64,000 bases of DNA from Paraspadella gotoi (GCA_051294375.1 CM119266.1:5907431-5971430); one strand, 5' to 3'; positions 11,415-29,551 are shown, counted from the stretch's first letter. Numbers and translations are program-made. Notes: a model not told the origin generated them from the letters alone.

Positions 11415-12206
11415 GATTGGAGGGAAATCGATACACGCGGAGGAGCCAATCAAAAGTAAGGAAGCATCTTCGACCAATCGGAAGTCAATAATTTTCCCCG
11501 GGTAATCGATCCCTCCAATCAGAAGTGAAAAAATTATATTCGGCCAATCAGAGGTCAAGGTCGCGAAAATCTTGGGCCAATAAAAGAACGGAATTACTAT
11601 GGGTTTGTTTTTAAAGATTATTGGACAAAAGTTGGTCAGTCAGTCGGACTGTTAATTTAATCATTATAAAATAGTGAATAAAATCCGTATATGATATAAT
11701 GAGAAAAACATTTTTTAAAAACTTTTTTTAAACGTTTTAGTGTTTGCAAACTAAAGCTTTTCTAAGATTTAATTTTTTTGATAAAAAAAATTAAATCATT
11801 GTAAGAATTGACGCAACTCAGTTTCAAATGTGATTAAGGAAAAAAAAGACGCTCTCTGACGACGTCCCGGGCGACGACCAAAGCGACGACCAAAGCGACG
11901 ACGACGTCATGAATCGAACCTTTAAAACGCGTCGACTTCTTCGCCAATCAGAAGCCGAGGACGGCGATTCGGCCAATGAAAGAGCGAAATGGAATCGCGA
12001 GACGGGAGAGGATAGAGTGGAGATAAGACTTCACTGGGATAAAGGATCTAGATAATTAAAAGAGGGAAAAAAAAGGAATAGGATGAGTAGGAAGGAAGCT
12101 CGGCCAATTAAGTGGAAACAATTATGTAAAGAAGAAAAAAATTCTAGCCAATCAGAGGTCGCGGAGAAGAACATCTAGCGTCGGTTGGGAAAGTAAATTA
12201 GCCAAT
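11415..12206 (+). promoter_or_regulatory. array of eleven CCAAT boxes (NF-Y type)
   Basis: CCAAT occurs on the + strand at 11446, 11474, 11515, 11544, 11577, 11944, 11973, 12104, 12148 and 12202, and once reversed (ATTGG) at 11416. Several have the full context GGCCAATCAGAGG or GCCAATCAGAAG, which matches the known NF-Y binding preference. Within the first cluster, spacings are 28, 41, 29 and 33 bp. The flank at 11340-11400 is CpG-rich. No gene was recognised on either side, so a promoter or enhancer role is inferred from the motif alone. Confidence 0.6.
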
Positions 12207-12529
12207 GAGAGATGAGATGTCGAGAATGAAGTTGGTGGAATCGAGTGAAGGGGAAAAAAATCAAGAATGTGATTTTGGATCTGGGGAATGAAATTTCATT
12301 TGATTAAAAGAAAGAATTAAAAGAAAATGACGAATTGTTTCATTAAAAGAAAGAACTAAGAGATTCACGCTGTCTGTCTGGCCAGTGGCCACAGAGCTTG
12401 CTAATCTCACCGAAATACATAATGCTTAACAAGTCATAAGTTATACGATCATAAAGAGCATAAAAATACTTTTATTTGTAAAGCTACGAATCTGCAATGA
12501 AATATCTAACAAAGTTTGAAAATGTTTTT

Positions 12530-12650
12530 GTCAACGATTTTGTTTATTAATATACGGACATGTTTCGACTCTTCATTTCGAGTCTTCATCAGCAAGACTC
12601 GAAATGAAGAGTCGAAACATGTCCGTATATTAATAAACAAAATCGTTGAC
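12530..12650 (-). repeat. perfect 121 bp palindrome with hammerhead-like core
   Basis: Two perfectly complementary 57-nt arms flank a 7-nt loop (CATCAGC, 12587-12593). Weaker symmetry continues outward to about 12500 and 12680. Each arm contains a smaller hairpin (GACTC...GAGTC). On the minus strand the order is ACGGACATGT, a GACTC hairpin, CTGATGA, a second GACTC hairpin, GAAAC, then ATGTCCGT, which resembles hammerhead topology. A one-base offset before the second hairpin departs from the usual consensus. Confidence 0.75.
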
Positions 12651-13207
12651 GTAAATATTTCCAAACTTTGTTAAATCTCTATACTCAACGAAGCCGAAAG
12701 GATTAACACAATGAAATATCTAAATATTAATTGGAAAACTAAATTATTATTGCAAAAAATTGTTATTAAACCCTATTAAAAAATAGCAAAAAAAGACTTC
12801 TAAAAATATTGTATTAAAAGATATGATAACTAATCTAAACTGTAAATGTAAAAGAGATTGAAGAACTCAATCTCATTTGAAATGAACAAGTTACTCTGCT
12901 ACACTAATTAGTTCACCATTCACAAAATTATGCGCCTAAGATTAAAAACATTTATCAAGACCGACCGACCGATAAATGAATATATACGGACGCCTGGACG
13001 CATCGCATAACTTCTTGCGTTCACCCGTCGATTCTGTGAACTGACGACGTCTCACACAAAAGAAAATGAGGGACTCGGGGTTCGTTCACTTTGACGTCAC
13101 TCAATCATCACTTCATCCATAATTCTTCACTTTTTCACGATTCACGGAGAAGGAGACGACGTCACGTGAATGGAGGAAAGAGGAGATAAAGTTGGTGACG
13201 CGAGAAG

Positions 13208-13341
<134 letters not shown>

Positions 13342-13592
13342 TTTAACAACTTCGCCAATCCCGCCCAAAACAAAAGATTTTAGAATAATAACATTGAATA
13401 AAATGATTGTAAATTTATTCACAAAGAAAAGTGGATCATTAAATAATTTGGATAATATTGCTACACTAAAAAAATAAAAATTTGATTTTCTGTGTTTTGG
13501 GTTCTAAGCTAAGACTTTTTAATATTAAAAGTATGAAATTTACGATTAAGAATTAATAAAAAAAAACAACTATAAATACATTGTCACAATTT

Positions 13593-13975
13593 ACAATCGT
13601 TCCTTCTTCCTCACTGACAATCACTGGTAAGCAGCAAACAACAAAACGACCAAGCAAAAAGTCCTGACAAAAGACTTACAATGAGATGGAAAAAGGATAC
13701 AACATAAAAACTGAGAGAGAGAGAGAGAGAAGAGGGGAGCAAATGGAGGGAGGAGAGAGAGGAGAGAGAGAGAGAGAGAGAGTAAGAAGAGAGAGAGAGA
13801 GAGAGGAGAGAAGAGAGAGAGTATAAAGAGAGAGAGAGAGAGAACGAAATTTAAACAACCGTCATCAAAAAAGATGATGAATGGAGTGGTTACGCGATGC
13901 CAGAGAGAGAGAGAGATAGAAAGAGAGTAAGAGAGAGAAAGAGAGGAGAGAGAGAAGAAGAGAAAGAGTAGAGAA

Positions 13976-14008
<33 letters not shown>

Positions 14009-14115
14009 TAGAGAGATAAAGAAAGAGTAGAGAGTAGAAAGGATAGAATATAGATTGCCAAACATTCGGGCGTCTCAATCTCGATCGATTCCTGCCGTGG
14101 TTAACTCTCCGCTCT
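13593..14115. repeat. outer part of arm B, GA-rich
   Basis: GA dinucleotide and GAGAGAAAG tracts with a short unique patch (13848-13900). It corresponds to 27578-28150 inverted, with many indels. Ser/Leu frames on the minus strand are artefacts. Confidence 0.75.
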
Positions 14116-17262
<3,147 letters not shown>

Positions 17263-17785
17263 TTTTGGAAAAATTAAAGATAACCCTACCTTTAAAAAAT
17301 CTAAACCATGAGACAACGACCTCATATGGCGAGCGTGTCAAACATGTCAAACGTGACAGCCGTGACAAACGGGTCAAGCGTGACATGCGTGTCAAAAATG
17401 ACCTCAGACGCCGGCTTGCCGCCTTGTCTCTTTTTGCTTGCTGCTCAGATGGCGCCCGTTTAAGTAAATTCAAATTCTTGAAAAATAATTTTTATTTACA
17501 TAACATTGTATCTTTAAAAATCGAGCGTCATGCCTAAATGTTAAGGCGAGACTAAATAACTAAATAGATACTTTTTCTGTATAAAAACTTTAATAATTGA
17601 TGTATTTTTGCTTCTTAAAAATAAGCTGACATAAAACAAAGAGAAAACAAAATAAAATTTAAAAAAAAGAAATTAAAAAAAAAACAAAACTAATAAATAA
17701 ATCGCTTTTTAGTGGACAGAAATATGTTTTATGTAAACAAGTAAAATCGTTTAGATTTCAGCTTTAAATTATTGATGACGTAGAT
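17263..17785. other. inner arm segment, diverged
   Basis: Aligns with 23870-24430 inverted but with many substitutions and indels, unlike the adjacent identical block. A GTGACA/GTGTCA motif recurs at 17335-17395. No gene was recognised. Confidence 0.55.
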
Positions 17786-17792
17786 GGAGAAA

Positions 17793-17833
<41 letters not shown>

Positions 17834-18006
17834 AGAACAAAAAAAGACAACGACGACGACCATGACGACGATGACGACGTTGACAGAAAAAAGAAGGCGA
17901 CAATGATGACAAAGAAGACGACGACGACGACAACGATGAAGACGACGAGATCGACGAAGAAGAAAAACCAGACGACGACGACGACGACGACGACGACGAT
18001 GCGTTC
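17786..18006 (+). repeat. GAC-rich satellite unit
   Basis: Runs of GAC (17794-17832 and 17971-17998) bracket a more complex core with AGAACAAAAAAAGACAACG, GACAGAAAAAAGAAGGCGACA and GAAGAAGAAAAACCAGACG. The same unit recurs inverted at 21540-22308 and 23635-23860. Confidence 0.75.
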
Positions 18007-18049
18007 CCCAAAAAAGAAAGAGAAAGAAAGAAAGAAAAACCAAAAGAAA

Positions 18050-21000
18050 ACAATTAAAGGCAAAAAGAAAACTTAAACAAACCAAAAAAAGAGACAAGAG
18101 CAGCATCAACAGCAAGGGAAAAGGAACGGAAGGGCGAAACGCGAAACGCAAGACCCCGCACGGCCTCGCGGAAAAGGCGGGAAGCCGAAGATGGGTCAAG
18201 CAAAAAAGAGAACGTCGGAGAGCACGGACGGACACACGGGACACTGTTGGAGAGCGGGATCCGGCAGTGCACTCAGCGGAGAGAGGCGGCGGGTGCACAC
18301 GGGAACAGAAGGCTGACAAGAGAAGAGACGCAGGAAGCACGCGACCGACAACCAGGAACCGCCAGAAATAAGGGAGATAAGCTGACCAAACGGCCACGAC
18401 CGGCAGAAGAATGGAGGGCAAGCGGAGAGGCGCCCAGAGCGCGAGCCCCGGGCGCTCGCAGCGGGAACGGTCGTCGGCGCGCGGCCTCAGAGCCCAGTGG
18501 AGGGACCAAAGAGGGGACAGACCAGGCAACGCAAGGTGCCCCCCAAAAAGCGAGGAGAGCAAAAATGATGCGCAAGGTAAAAAGATGAGAAGAAACGCGC
18601 GAGCAAAGGGAGGGCGGCAACTAACAAAAAACAGTGAGACTAACACAGAGAACAGAAAGGACGGAGCACCGAGCAAGGAGCGAACAAACCCACAAGAAAC
18701 GGAGAGAAAGATCCACAAGCGGGCAAACAGCAGGAGAAACCCGTAAGTATGCCATGCGGATGGAGGCAGCGGCGCCCCCGCCGAGCGGGGACTGGCAGAG
18801 ACACGAGGGCCCAGCAACAGCACGTCGGAGAGACCGAAAAAAAAAGAAAAAGCGCAAGAAGTACACGAGAATGCGCGACAAACCGGAGACAAAAGAAAAG
18901 AAGCAACCGATAGACAACAACGGAAAAAGCAGGGCCAAGTACCAAGGAAGAAGAAGCTGTAGAACAGGCAAGAAACCAGATAGAGAGGATAAGGCAAAAA
19001 AAGAGTGTAAAACTTAATAAACTGGGAAGAAAGAAAAAGAGGCGACCTGGGAGCCGGAGAGGACCATCAGGCAGCACGAGCGCGAAAGAGAACATGCGAC
19101 CGCACGAATCAGGCAGAGAAGCACGGACCGCTTGCTAACGGGAACGCGGCAGGGGCGCGCGCAGCCAGCGGCAAAAAAGACATCCCAACGAGAAAGGAAA
19201 GAAATGAGAAAACAGAGAGAAAAACGAAACGGAAAAAAAAGATGGCATGCGAGAAAAGAGAAAAAGAGTCGCTGAGCAGAACCGGCCCGGGTAAGCCGTC
19301 GGAAGGGCAGGGGGAGGGGGGCGGAGGACACGTAGCAGCGAGAGGGATAATAGAAAGTGCAAAACCGGGAGAGAGTGGGTGTCGGCGGCGAAGGAAGGGT
19401 GCAAACGGCCAGGCGGCGCGGCGGAAAAGCCTAGAGCAACAGAGGCGGCAACAAGGCCGCAAAGCAGGGACGAGCGCATGCCCCGCCCACGACCAAACGA
19501 GCGGGCGTGAATGAAATTCAGGCCAGACGAAGTTCGGGAGAAGGGATACAGAAGAGCCAATAGCAACCTAAAAAAGGGCAAGGCCAGGGAACCGGGCGAA
19601 CGCAAGTCGGTCGACGAAGGGCGGCCATGTGTAGCGGGACAACGGCGCCAGCTGTGCTGGCGAAGGGGTCGCGAAGCGACGCGGAGACGAAGGACGGAAA
19701 AGGACGCGGGAAAACGAGGAGGCGCGTAAAGACGAAAGGAAAGAAAGCAGGCTCAATGCGAACAATGCGCAAAGCTGTTGCCGCGAAAGCAAAGAACGAA
19801 CGACGTGCAAACCGATCGTCCAGAGGAGCACCGCGGGCGAGAGGAGAGACCTGAAGCGTCGCCGCCAAGGCCAAGCCTTCGGGGCGAACGCGAGAAATGA
19901 CGAAGGAGGCAACAAAATCAGCCCGCATGCACAGCGGACCCCGCCGAGCGGAGCCGGAACGAGAAGAACACGGGCCACGAGTAACGGGGACGAGAAAAGA
20001 AAAAAATAGAGGCAAAGTGACGTCGAGAAAATTAATGAGTAACGCAGAACATAAAGAGAGGGAACGGAGAGAGAGCACAGGCTGTGCACGAAGCAACGGG
20101 GCAAGAAAAGGGCGAGCGGTGGAGTTGGCTGACGTGAGGCACAGCGGGGGCGGAGCCGGGGGCGCTCACGGGCGAGGCGCCTGAGACGCCGCCAGTCACG
20201 GGACCCAACGGCCCGGCCAACCAGAGAAAGCGGAGACTTGGAGGATGACACGACGCGGGAGGGCCCACCTCGGAAGCAGAGGGGGCGGGAAGGAGACGAC
20301 CGAAAACCCAAGACAACGACAAACAAACAAACGTGCCACCAGGCCCAAGCCGAGCGGAACAAAAGCGGCGCCAAGAAAGGGGGCCCAACCAGAGAGGCCA
20401 GCAAGCGAGGGCGGAGACCCAAGTGCAAGACGGGGCGGATAAGGTTCGAACGAACCAAAGGCCAGTGCGGGAAAGCAGGCGAGGCGCAACAAAGAATGAC
20501 GCGACCAGGACACGAAGGCATACGAGCTAGGACAGAAAAACGAGAAACGAAGTAGTAAGAATGATGAAAAAAAAATAAAGGAAACGGAGAGATTGGGGCG
20601 AAGAACCGGCGCCAGGGCACGAGCACTGGGCGAGCCGTGGCCGAATGCAAGGGCAGGAAACGGGGTGCGGGCCTTCGAAGGGCAACGGAAGCCCAAAAGC
20701 ACCAGGGGGCCGGTGAAAAGACGGCGCACACCGCAGCAAGGAAAAAAAAGACAAGAAACACAGACAGCCACAACAGAACACAAACGAGGCGAAGAACGGT
20801 ATATGATTATGAAAAACGGAAAATACGTAGGACAGACCATACCGAGAGACAGAGCAGTGGGCAGAAGACAGAGGCAGGGCGAGGTGGAGGGTTGAAAAGG
20901 CCGCCGTCCAGGGCGTGCCAGGAAGGCAGCCAAGAGGAAAACAGCGATAAGCAGCTTGGTGCCGGCCACAATCGGAGCGGAGGGGGAGTCGGCCAGGTGG

Positions 21001-21470
21001 GCAAAAGTCGCATGCCGAAATGGGAATCAACAGGAGAAATTGACGGAAGGAAAGACGACCGACGGACGGATCGCGTGAAGGAGAAAGGAAGGGCAACAAC
21101 CGCTGCCTAGGGCGGTCGACGCCGCGACAACCACGGGAAGCGGTAGTGGAGGCCGGGGAAAAGGCACCCCGGAGTTCCGGCGCTGGCCCAACAGAGCGAA
21201 AGTCAGCGGTCCACAGGAAGGAGGGAACGGAGCGAAATAGGCTGCCAGGCCGGCGCGCAGGGGGGGAGCCGAACAAGCGGTTACACGAGCATCAGAACGA
21301 TAGTCCACACAGGAGCCGGGCAAACAGTGGGGCGGGGCAGAGGTCCACGAACACACACAACAGTATAGATGTGATAAATAGGGTAACCAAACGGGGAAAG
21401 AAAAAAGAGGTGAGCAAAAGAAGAAATAGGATACCCAGCGGCGGCAAAAGCCGGTTTAGCCCACGGGCAA
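18050..21470 (+). other. T-depleted block, about 3.4 kb
   Basis: The + strand is built almost only from A, G and C; lines I counted have 0-4 T per 60 bases (for example 20341-20400 has none). It is GC-rich and not periodic at any scale I could see. All stop codons on either strand need a T on the + strand (TAA/TAG/TGA, or TTA/CTA/TCA for the minus strand). Long open frames in all six frames, including 422 and 401 codons on the minus strand, are therefore expected by composition and are not evidence of genes. Origin unknown. Confidence 0.8.
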
Positions 21471-21539
21471 TTCGAGCGAACCAGTCCATCTTCTGTCTGC
21501 ATTTCGATATTCGCTATCGCCTCTTTTTTCTGAGGCATC

Positions 21540-22308
21540 TCAACGATTCTGTCATCGTCGTCGACATGGTCGTAGTCGTTTGTCTTTTTTTGATCATGTC
21601 GTCGTGGCGTCTGTCCTCGTCGTTCGGTCGTCGCTCGGTCTGGTTTTTCCCTCATTCGCATATCGTCGCTCTTCCCAGCGCTTGTCGTCGTCGTCGCTTC
21701 TATTGTCATCATTGTCGCCTTCTTTTTTCTGTACACGTCGAATTCATCGCGGTGACGCATGGGTCGTCGTCGTTGTCTTTTTCTTGTTCTGTAGTCGTCG
21801 ATCGTCGTCGTCGTCGTCGTCGTCGTCTGGTTTATTTTCTTCGTGTGATCCGTCGTCTTCATCTGTTGTCGTGTCGCGTCGTTCTTTGTCATCATTGTCC
21901 GGCTCTTTTTCTTTCCTGTCAACGGTCGTCATAGGTGGCTCGCGTCGTTGTCTTTTGTTGTTCTTCTCGTTCTCGCGTCGTCGTCGTCGTCGTCTCGGTT
22001 CTAGTCTTCTTCGGTCGATCTCGTCCTCTTCATCCGTTGTCGTCGTCGTCGTCTTCTTGTCATCATGCTCGCCTTCTTTTTTCTGTCATCTCGTCGTCAT
22101 GGTCGTCGTCGTCTGTCTTTTTTTGTTCTGCTTCGTCCGTCTGTCGTCGTCGTCGTGGTTTCTTCTTCTTCGATTTCGTGTCTTGCATTTCGTTGTCGTC
22201 GCTGTCGCTCTGTCCATTTCATTGTCGCCTTCTTTTTTCTGTCAACGTCGTCAGTCAGATCGTCATGTGTCGTCGTCGTTGGTCTTTGTATTGTCCTCGT
22301 TCGTCGTA
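21540..22308 (-). repeat. GTC-rich satellite, several units
   Basis: Inverted relative of 17786-18006. Blocks such as GTCATCATTGTCGCCTTC, TTTTTTCTGTCAACGTCGTC and TGGTTTATTTTCTTCG recur at roughly 200-250 bp intervals between runs of GTC. It ends at the second gap. Confidence 0.7.
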
Positions 22309-22333
22309 NNNNNNNNNNNNNNNNNNNNNNNNN
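22309..22333. other. assembly gap, 25 N
   Basis: Exactly 25 N between the GTC satellite and the C/T-only block. Confidence 0.98.
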
Positions 22334-23525
22334 TCCCTTCCCTCTCTCTCCTCTCCAATTATCTACTTCCCCTCTCTCTCCCTGGTCCACTCTCCCTTCC
22401 TCCTCCCCTCTTCCTTCCCCTCCTCATCCTCCCCTTCCCCTCCTCCCTTACTCACCATTCCCCTCTTCCCTCTCCCTCCCATTCCCTCCCCTATTACTCC
22501 ACTTCCTCTCCCCGTCTCCCTCACTTTATCCCTCTCGCCTCCCTCTCTCCGCTACCTTCTCTCCTCTTCTCCTCTCCCAATTTCTACATTACCACTCTCT
22601 CCTCCCTTCCAACTCCTTCCTGCTTCCCCCTTCCCCTCCTCCCCTCCCTTCCCTCTCCCCCTTCTCCCCTCTCATTCCCCTCTCCCCCTTCACTCTCTCT
22701 CTTCCCTCTCCTCCCCGTCCTATTTGACCCGCTCCCTCCCCTCCCCTCCTGTTCCCCTCTCCTCTCCCTCTCTTCCTCTCCTCTTCCCTCTCCCTCCTGT
22801 CGCTCTCCCTCCACTACTCCCCTCCCATTCTTCCTCTTCGCCCTCTCCCTCCCTTCTCACCTATCCTCCCTCTTACCCTCTCCTTCCCTATCCTACTCCC
22901 CCCTCTCCTCCCTCCCTCTCCCTCTCCTCTCATCCTCTTCCTTCCCCTCTCCCTCCCTTCCACTCTCCCTCCCTTCCCTCTTCCCCTCTCCCTCCCCTCC
23001 CTCTTCCCCCTGCCCTTTTCCGCCTCTCCCATCTCTCTCTTCCCTCTCTCCTCCCTTCCACTCTCCCTTCCCTCTCCTCCTCCCCTCTCTCTCCTTCTCT
23101 CTTCCCCTTCTTCTCTCTTCTCCCTTCCCAACCTTTCCCACTATCTTCCCTCTCGCGTCCTCACTCTCTGTATCTGCCCTCTACGTCCTCCCTCTCTCTC
23201 TTTCCTCTCTCCGATCTTCTCTCCCTCTCCAGCTCCTTACTCTCCCCCCGCTCTCTTCCCCTCTCTCCCTTCCCCTCTCTCCCTCTCCCTTCCCTCTCTC
23301 CCTCCCTTCGCTCCTCATCCTCCCTCCTCCTCCATCCTCCTCTCCCGTCTCCTCCCCTTCTCCCTCCCTCTCTCCTCTCCTCCTCTCCCATCTCTCTTTC
23401 CCTCTCCCTCCTTCCCATCCTCCTCCCCTCTCCCTCCCCCCTCTCTCCTCCTCTCTCCCCTCTCCCATGTCCCCTCTTCCCCGTCTCCCTCCCCATCTTT
23501 CTCCCTCTCCCCCCTCTCCTATTGC
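22334..23525. repeat. 1.2 kb C/T-only tract
   Basis: Made almost entirely of CTCTCCCTCCC-type motifs, with very few A and G on the + strand. Pro/Ser/Leu frames of up to 649 codons and Gly/Arg/Glu frames on the minus strand are compositional. Such long polypurine-polypyrimidine DNA can form triplex structures and is difficult to sequence. Confidence 0.85.
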
Positions 23526-23634
23526 ATAGCGCTCTTCTCCACTATCGAAAGAAAAAAACAATTGTTCTAAATCAAATTTATATTTAATCATCAATTTTTC
23601 TGCCCACCCCGAGATTATAAACGTTCGGCTCGTT

Positions 23635-23860
23635 CGTCGTCGTCGTCGTCGTCGTCGCTGGTTTATTTTCTTCGTCGGATCTCGTCGTCTTCATCGTTGT
23701 CGTCGTCCGTCGTCTTCTGTTCATCATTGTCGCTCGCCTTTCTTTTTTTCTTTCTCTGTCAATCGTCGTCATTGGTGGTCGTCGTTCGTTGTCTTTTTTT
23801 GTTCTGTCGTCGTCGTCGTTGGTCGTCGTCGTCGTCGTCGTCGTCGCTTTCTCCATCTAC
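23635..23860 (-). repeat. GTC-rich satellite unit, right arm
   Basis: One unit of the GTC satellite, the inverted counterpart of 17786-18006. It is followed by CATCTACGTCATCAATAATT, which mirrors the left-arm flank at 17767-17785. Confidence 0.75.
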
Positions 23861-24687
23861 GTCATCAATAATTTAAAGCTGAATCTAAACGATTTTACTT
23901 GTTTACATAAAACATATTTCTGTCCACTAAAAAGCGATTTATTTTATTAGTTTTGTTTTTTTAATTTCTTTTTTTTAAATTTTATTTTGTTTCTCTTTGG
24001 TTTTATGTTCTAGCCGGCTTATTTTTAGAGACTATATTGTAAGTCGCACCTTACAATCGAAAGCAATATACATCCGAAATAAGTAAAGTTCTTTTAAGAT
24101 AAGTTATCTGATTTAAATTTAGGCTATCGTGCTCGATTTTAAAGACTACAATGCCTTATGTTAAAAAATTATGTCTTTTCAATAGAATTTGAATTTCCTT
24201 ACAACGGCGCCATCTGCAGGTCAGCAAGCAAAAAGAGACACGAGGCGGCAAGCCCAAGGTGCGTCGAAGGTCACTCTTTGTGACACGCATGTCAACGCTT
24301 GAACCCGTTTCTTGTCACGGCTGTCACCGAGTTTCGACGGCACAGTGTTTGGACACCACGCACTCGCCATATGAATTAGGTTCCGGTTCGTCTCATGCGT
24401 TACGATTTTAAAGTAGGTATAATTTTCCAACAAAAAATGGAGGAAGAATAAAATAAGATATTAGAGAGGAGAGAAGCCAAAAAAAGCGAAGAACTAGAAA
24501 AGAAAAAAAAAAAAAAAAAGTAAAAAATAAAAAAAAAAAAAGAAAAAAAAAAAAAAAAACAAAAGGATGGTGGAGAGGGCGAAGCAAAATAACAGAAAGG
24601 AAGAGGAAAAGGTGAACGAGAAAGCAGGGAGGAGAGGAGGGGAGGAAAAACAAGCAGAAAGAAAAAGAGGGAGGGAGAAGGAAAAAG
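23861..24687. other. inner right arm, diverged
   Basis: Homologous to 17006-17785 in reverse with many indels. A segment with AGACTATATTGTAAGTCGC (24029 onward) has no good counterpart in the left arm but resembles AGACTATATTATAAGTCGC near 30630. The A-rich stretch is the complement of the left pyrimidine tract. Confidence 0.55.
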
Positions 24688-27577
<2,890 letters not shown>

Positions 27578-28149
27578 AGAGAGAGTTAACACGGGCAGGA
27601 ATCGATCGAGATTGAGACGCCCGAATTTTGGATCTTATTTACTTTAATCCTTCTCTGCTCTCTCCTTTTCCTTTTATCTCTCTCTCATCAATCTCTTCGT
27701 TCCGACTCTCTCTCTCTTCTCTCTTTCTTCTCTATCTCTTGTCTCTCTTGCTCTCTTCTCCTCTTCTTTACTAGTACTGTCTCTCGTCTCTTGTTCTTCT
27801 CTCTCTCTCTCTGGATGACGCCACTCATTCATCATCTTTTTTGATGACGGTTGTTTTAAATTTCGTTCTCTCTCCTCTCTCTCTTATTACTTTCTTTCCT
27901 CTCTCCGGCAGTCTCCTCTCTTCTCTCTCTCTTCTCTCTCTCTCTCTCTCTCTCTTCTCTCACTATTTTCCTTCCTCGTCTCTCTCCTCTCTCTCCTCCA
28001 TTTCTCCCAGCTTCTCTTTCTTAGTTTTTATTGTTTGTATTCTTTTCCAATCTCTTGTAAGTCTTTGTCAGGACTTTTTTGCTTGTGCGTTTTGTGTTTG
28101 CTGCTTACCAGTGATTGTCAGTGAGGAAGAAGGAACGAATTGTGGAATT
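27578..28149. repeat. outer part of arm B', CT-rich
   Basis: CT-rich tracts mirroring 13593-14115 but with many indels. The 127-codon frame (27841-28224) is compositional. Confidence 0.65.
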
Positions 28150-28402
28150 GGTGACAATGTATTTATAGGTATTTTTAATTTTTTATTAATTTCTTATCGT
28201 AATTTCAAAACCTTTATAATATAAAAAGTCTTAGCTTAGAACCCAAAACACAGAAAATCAAATTTTATTTTTTTAGTGTAGCAATTATTATCCAATTATT
28301 TAATGATCCACTTTTCTTTGTGAATAAATTTTACAATCATTTTATTCAATGTATTATACTTCACTAAATCTTTTGTTTTGGCGGATTGGTAAAGTTGTTA
28401 AA

Positions 28403-28436
<34 letters not shown>

Positions 28437-29112
28437 TATTATTATTATTATTATATTATTTATTATATTATATTATTATTATTATATATATTATCATCTT
28501 CTCGCGTCAACGCAAACTTTATCCCTCCTCTTCCTCCTCCTTCACGTGACGCGTCGTCCCCTTCTCCCGTGAATCGTGAAAAAGTGAAGAATTATTGGAT
28601 GAAGTTGATGATGAGTGACGTCAATATGAACGAACCCCGAGTCTCCTCAATTGTTTCTTTGTGTGACGCGACGTCGTCAGTGTCACAGAATCGACGGTGG
28701 GTGAAAGCAAGAAGGTTATGACGAGGCGTCCATGCGTCCGTATATTTCATTTTAATCGGCGGTCGGGTCTTGAATAAATGTTTTTAATCTTAGGCGCATA
28801 AATCTTTGTGAAATGCGTAACTTAAATTAGTGTAGCAGAGTAAACTGTTTATTTTCAATTGAAAGATTTGGAGTTCTTCAATCTACTTTTACAATTTAAG
28901 TTTAGATTAGTTACTCAATCTTTTAATACAATATTTTTAGAAGTCTTTTTTTGCTATTTTTTAATAGGGTTTAATAACAATTTTTGCAATAATAATTAGC
29001 GTTTTCCAATTAAAATAGAATATTTCATTGCGTTAATATCCTTTCGGACTCGTGAGTATAGAGATTTATCAAAGATTGGAAAAAATATTTACGTCAACGA
29101 TTTGTTTATTAA

Positions 29113-29215
29113 TTATACGGACATGTTTCTGACATTCCTCATTCGAGTCATTGCTGATGAAGACTCGAATAAAGAGTCAAAATGTCCGTATAATAAATAA
29201 ACAAAAATCAGTTGA
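29113..29215 (+). repeat. degraded palindrome with hammerhead-like core, copy 3
   Basis: Same landmarks as 12530-12650: ATACGGACATGTTTC, CTGATGA (29154-29160) and an AGACTC...GAGTC hairpin. The GAAAC element reads CAAAAT and the arms carry several indels. Confidence 0.65.
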
Positions 29216-29551
29216 CAAAAACATTTTCCAAACTTTGTTAGATATTCATGCAGATTCCGGTAAGCTTTTACAAAATAAAAGTATTTTAATGCTCTTTTAT
29301 GATCGCTTATAACTTATGACTGTTAAGCATATGTATTTCGGTGAGATTAGCAAGCTCTGTGGCCACGCGCAGACAGACAGCGTGAATCTCTTAGTTCTTT
29401 TCCTTCTTATTGAAAAACAATTCGTCATTTCTTCTTTTAATTCTTTCTTTTAATATCAAATGAAATTCATTCCACCAGATCCAAAATCATTTCTTGATTT
29501 TTTTCCCTTTCACTCGATTCCACCAACTTCATCTCGCACATCTATCCTCTC

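Noticed and set aside
17729-20773. Long minus-strand open frames (422 and 401 codons) and many shorter ones
   Set aside because: All stop codons on both strands need a T on the + strand, and this block has almost none, so open frames are expected in all six frames.
21146-23587. Open frames of 262, 649 and 550 codons
   Set aside because: They run through GTC repeats, the N gap and the C/T-only tract; the products are Ser/Pro/Leu repeats and one frame crosses undetermined bases.
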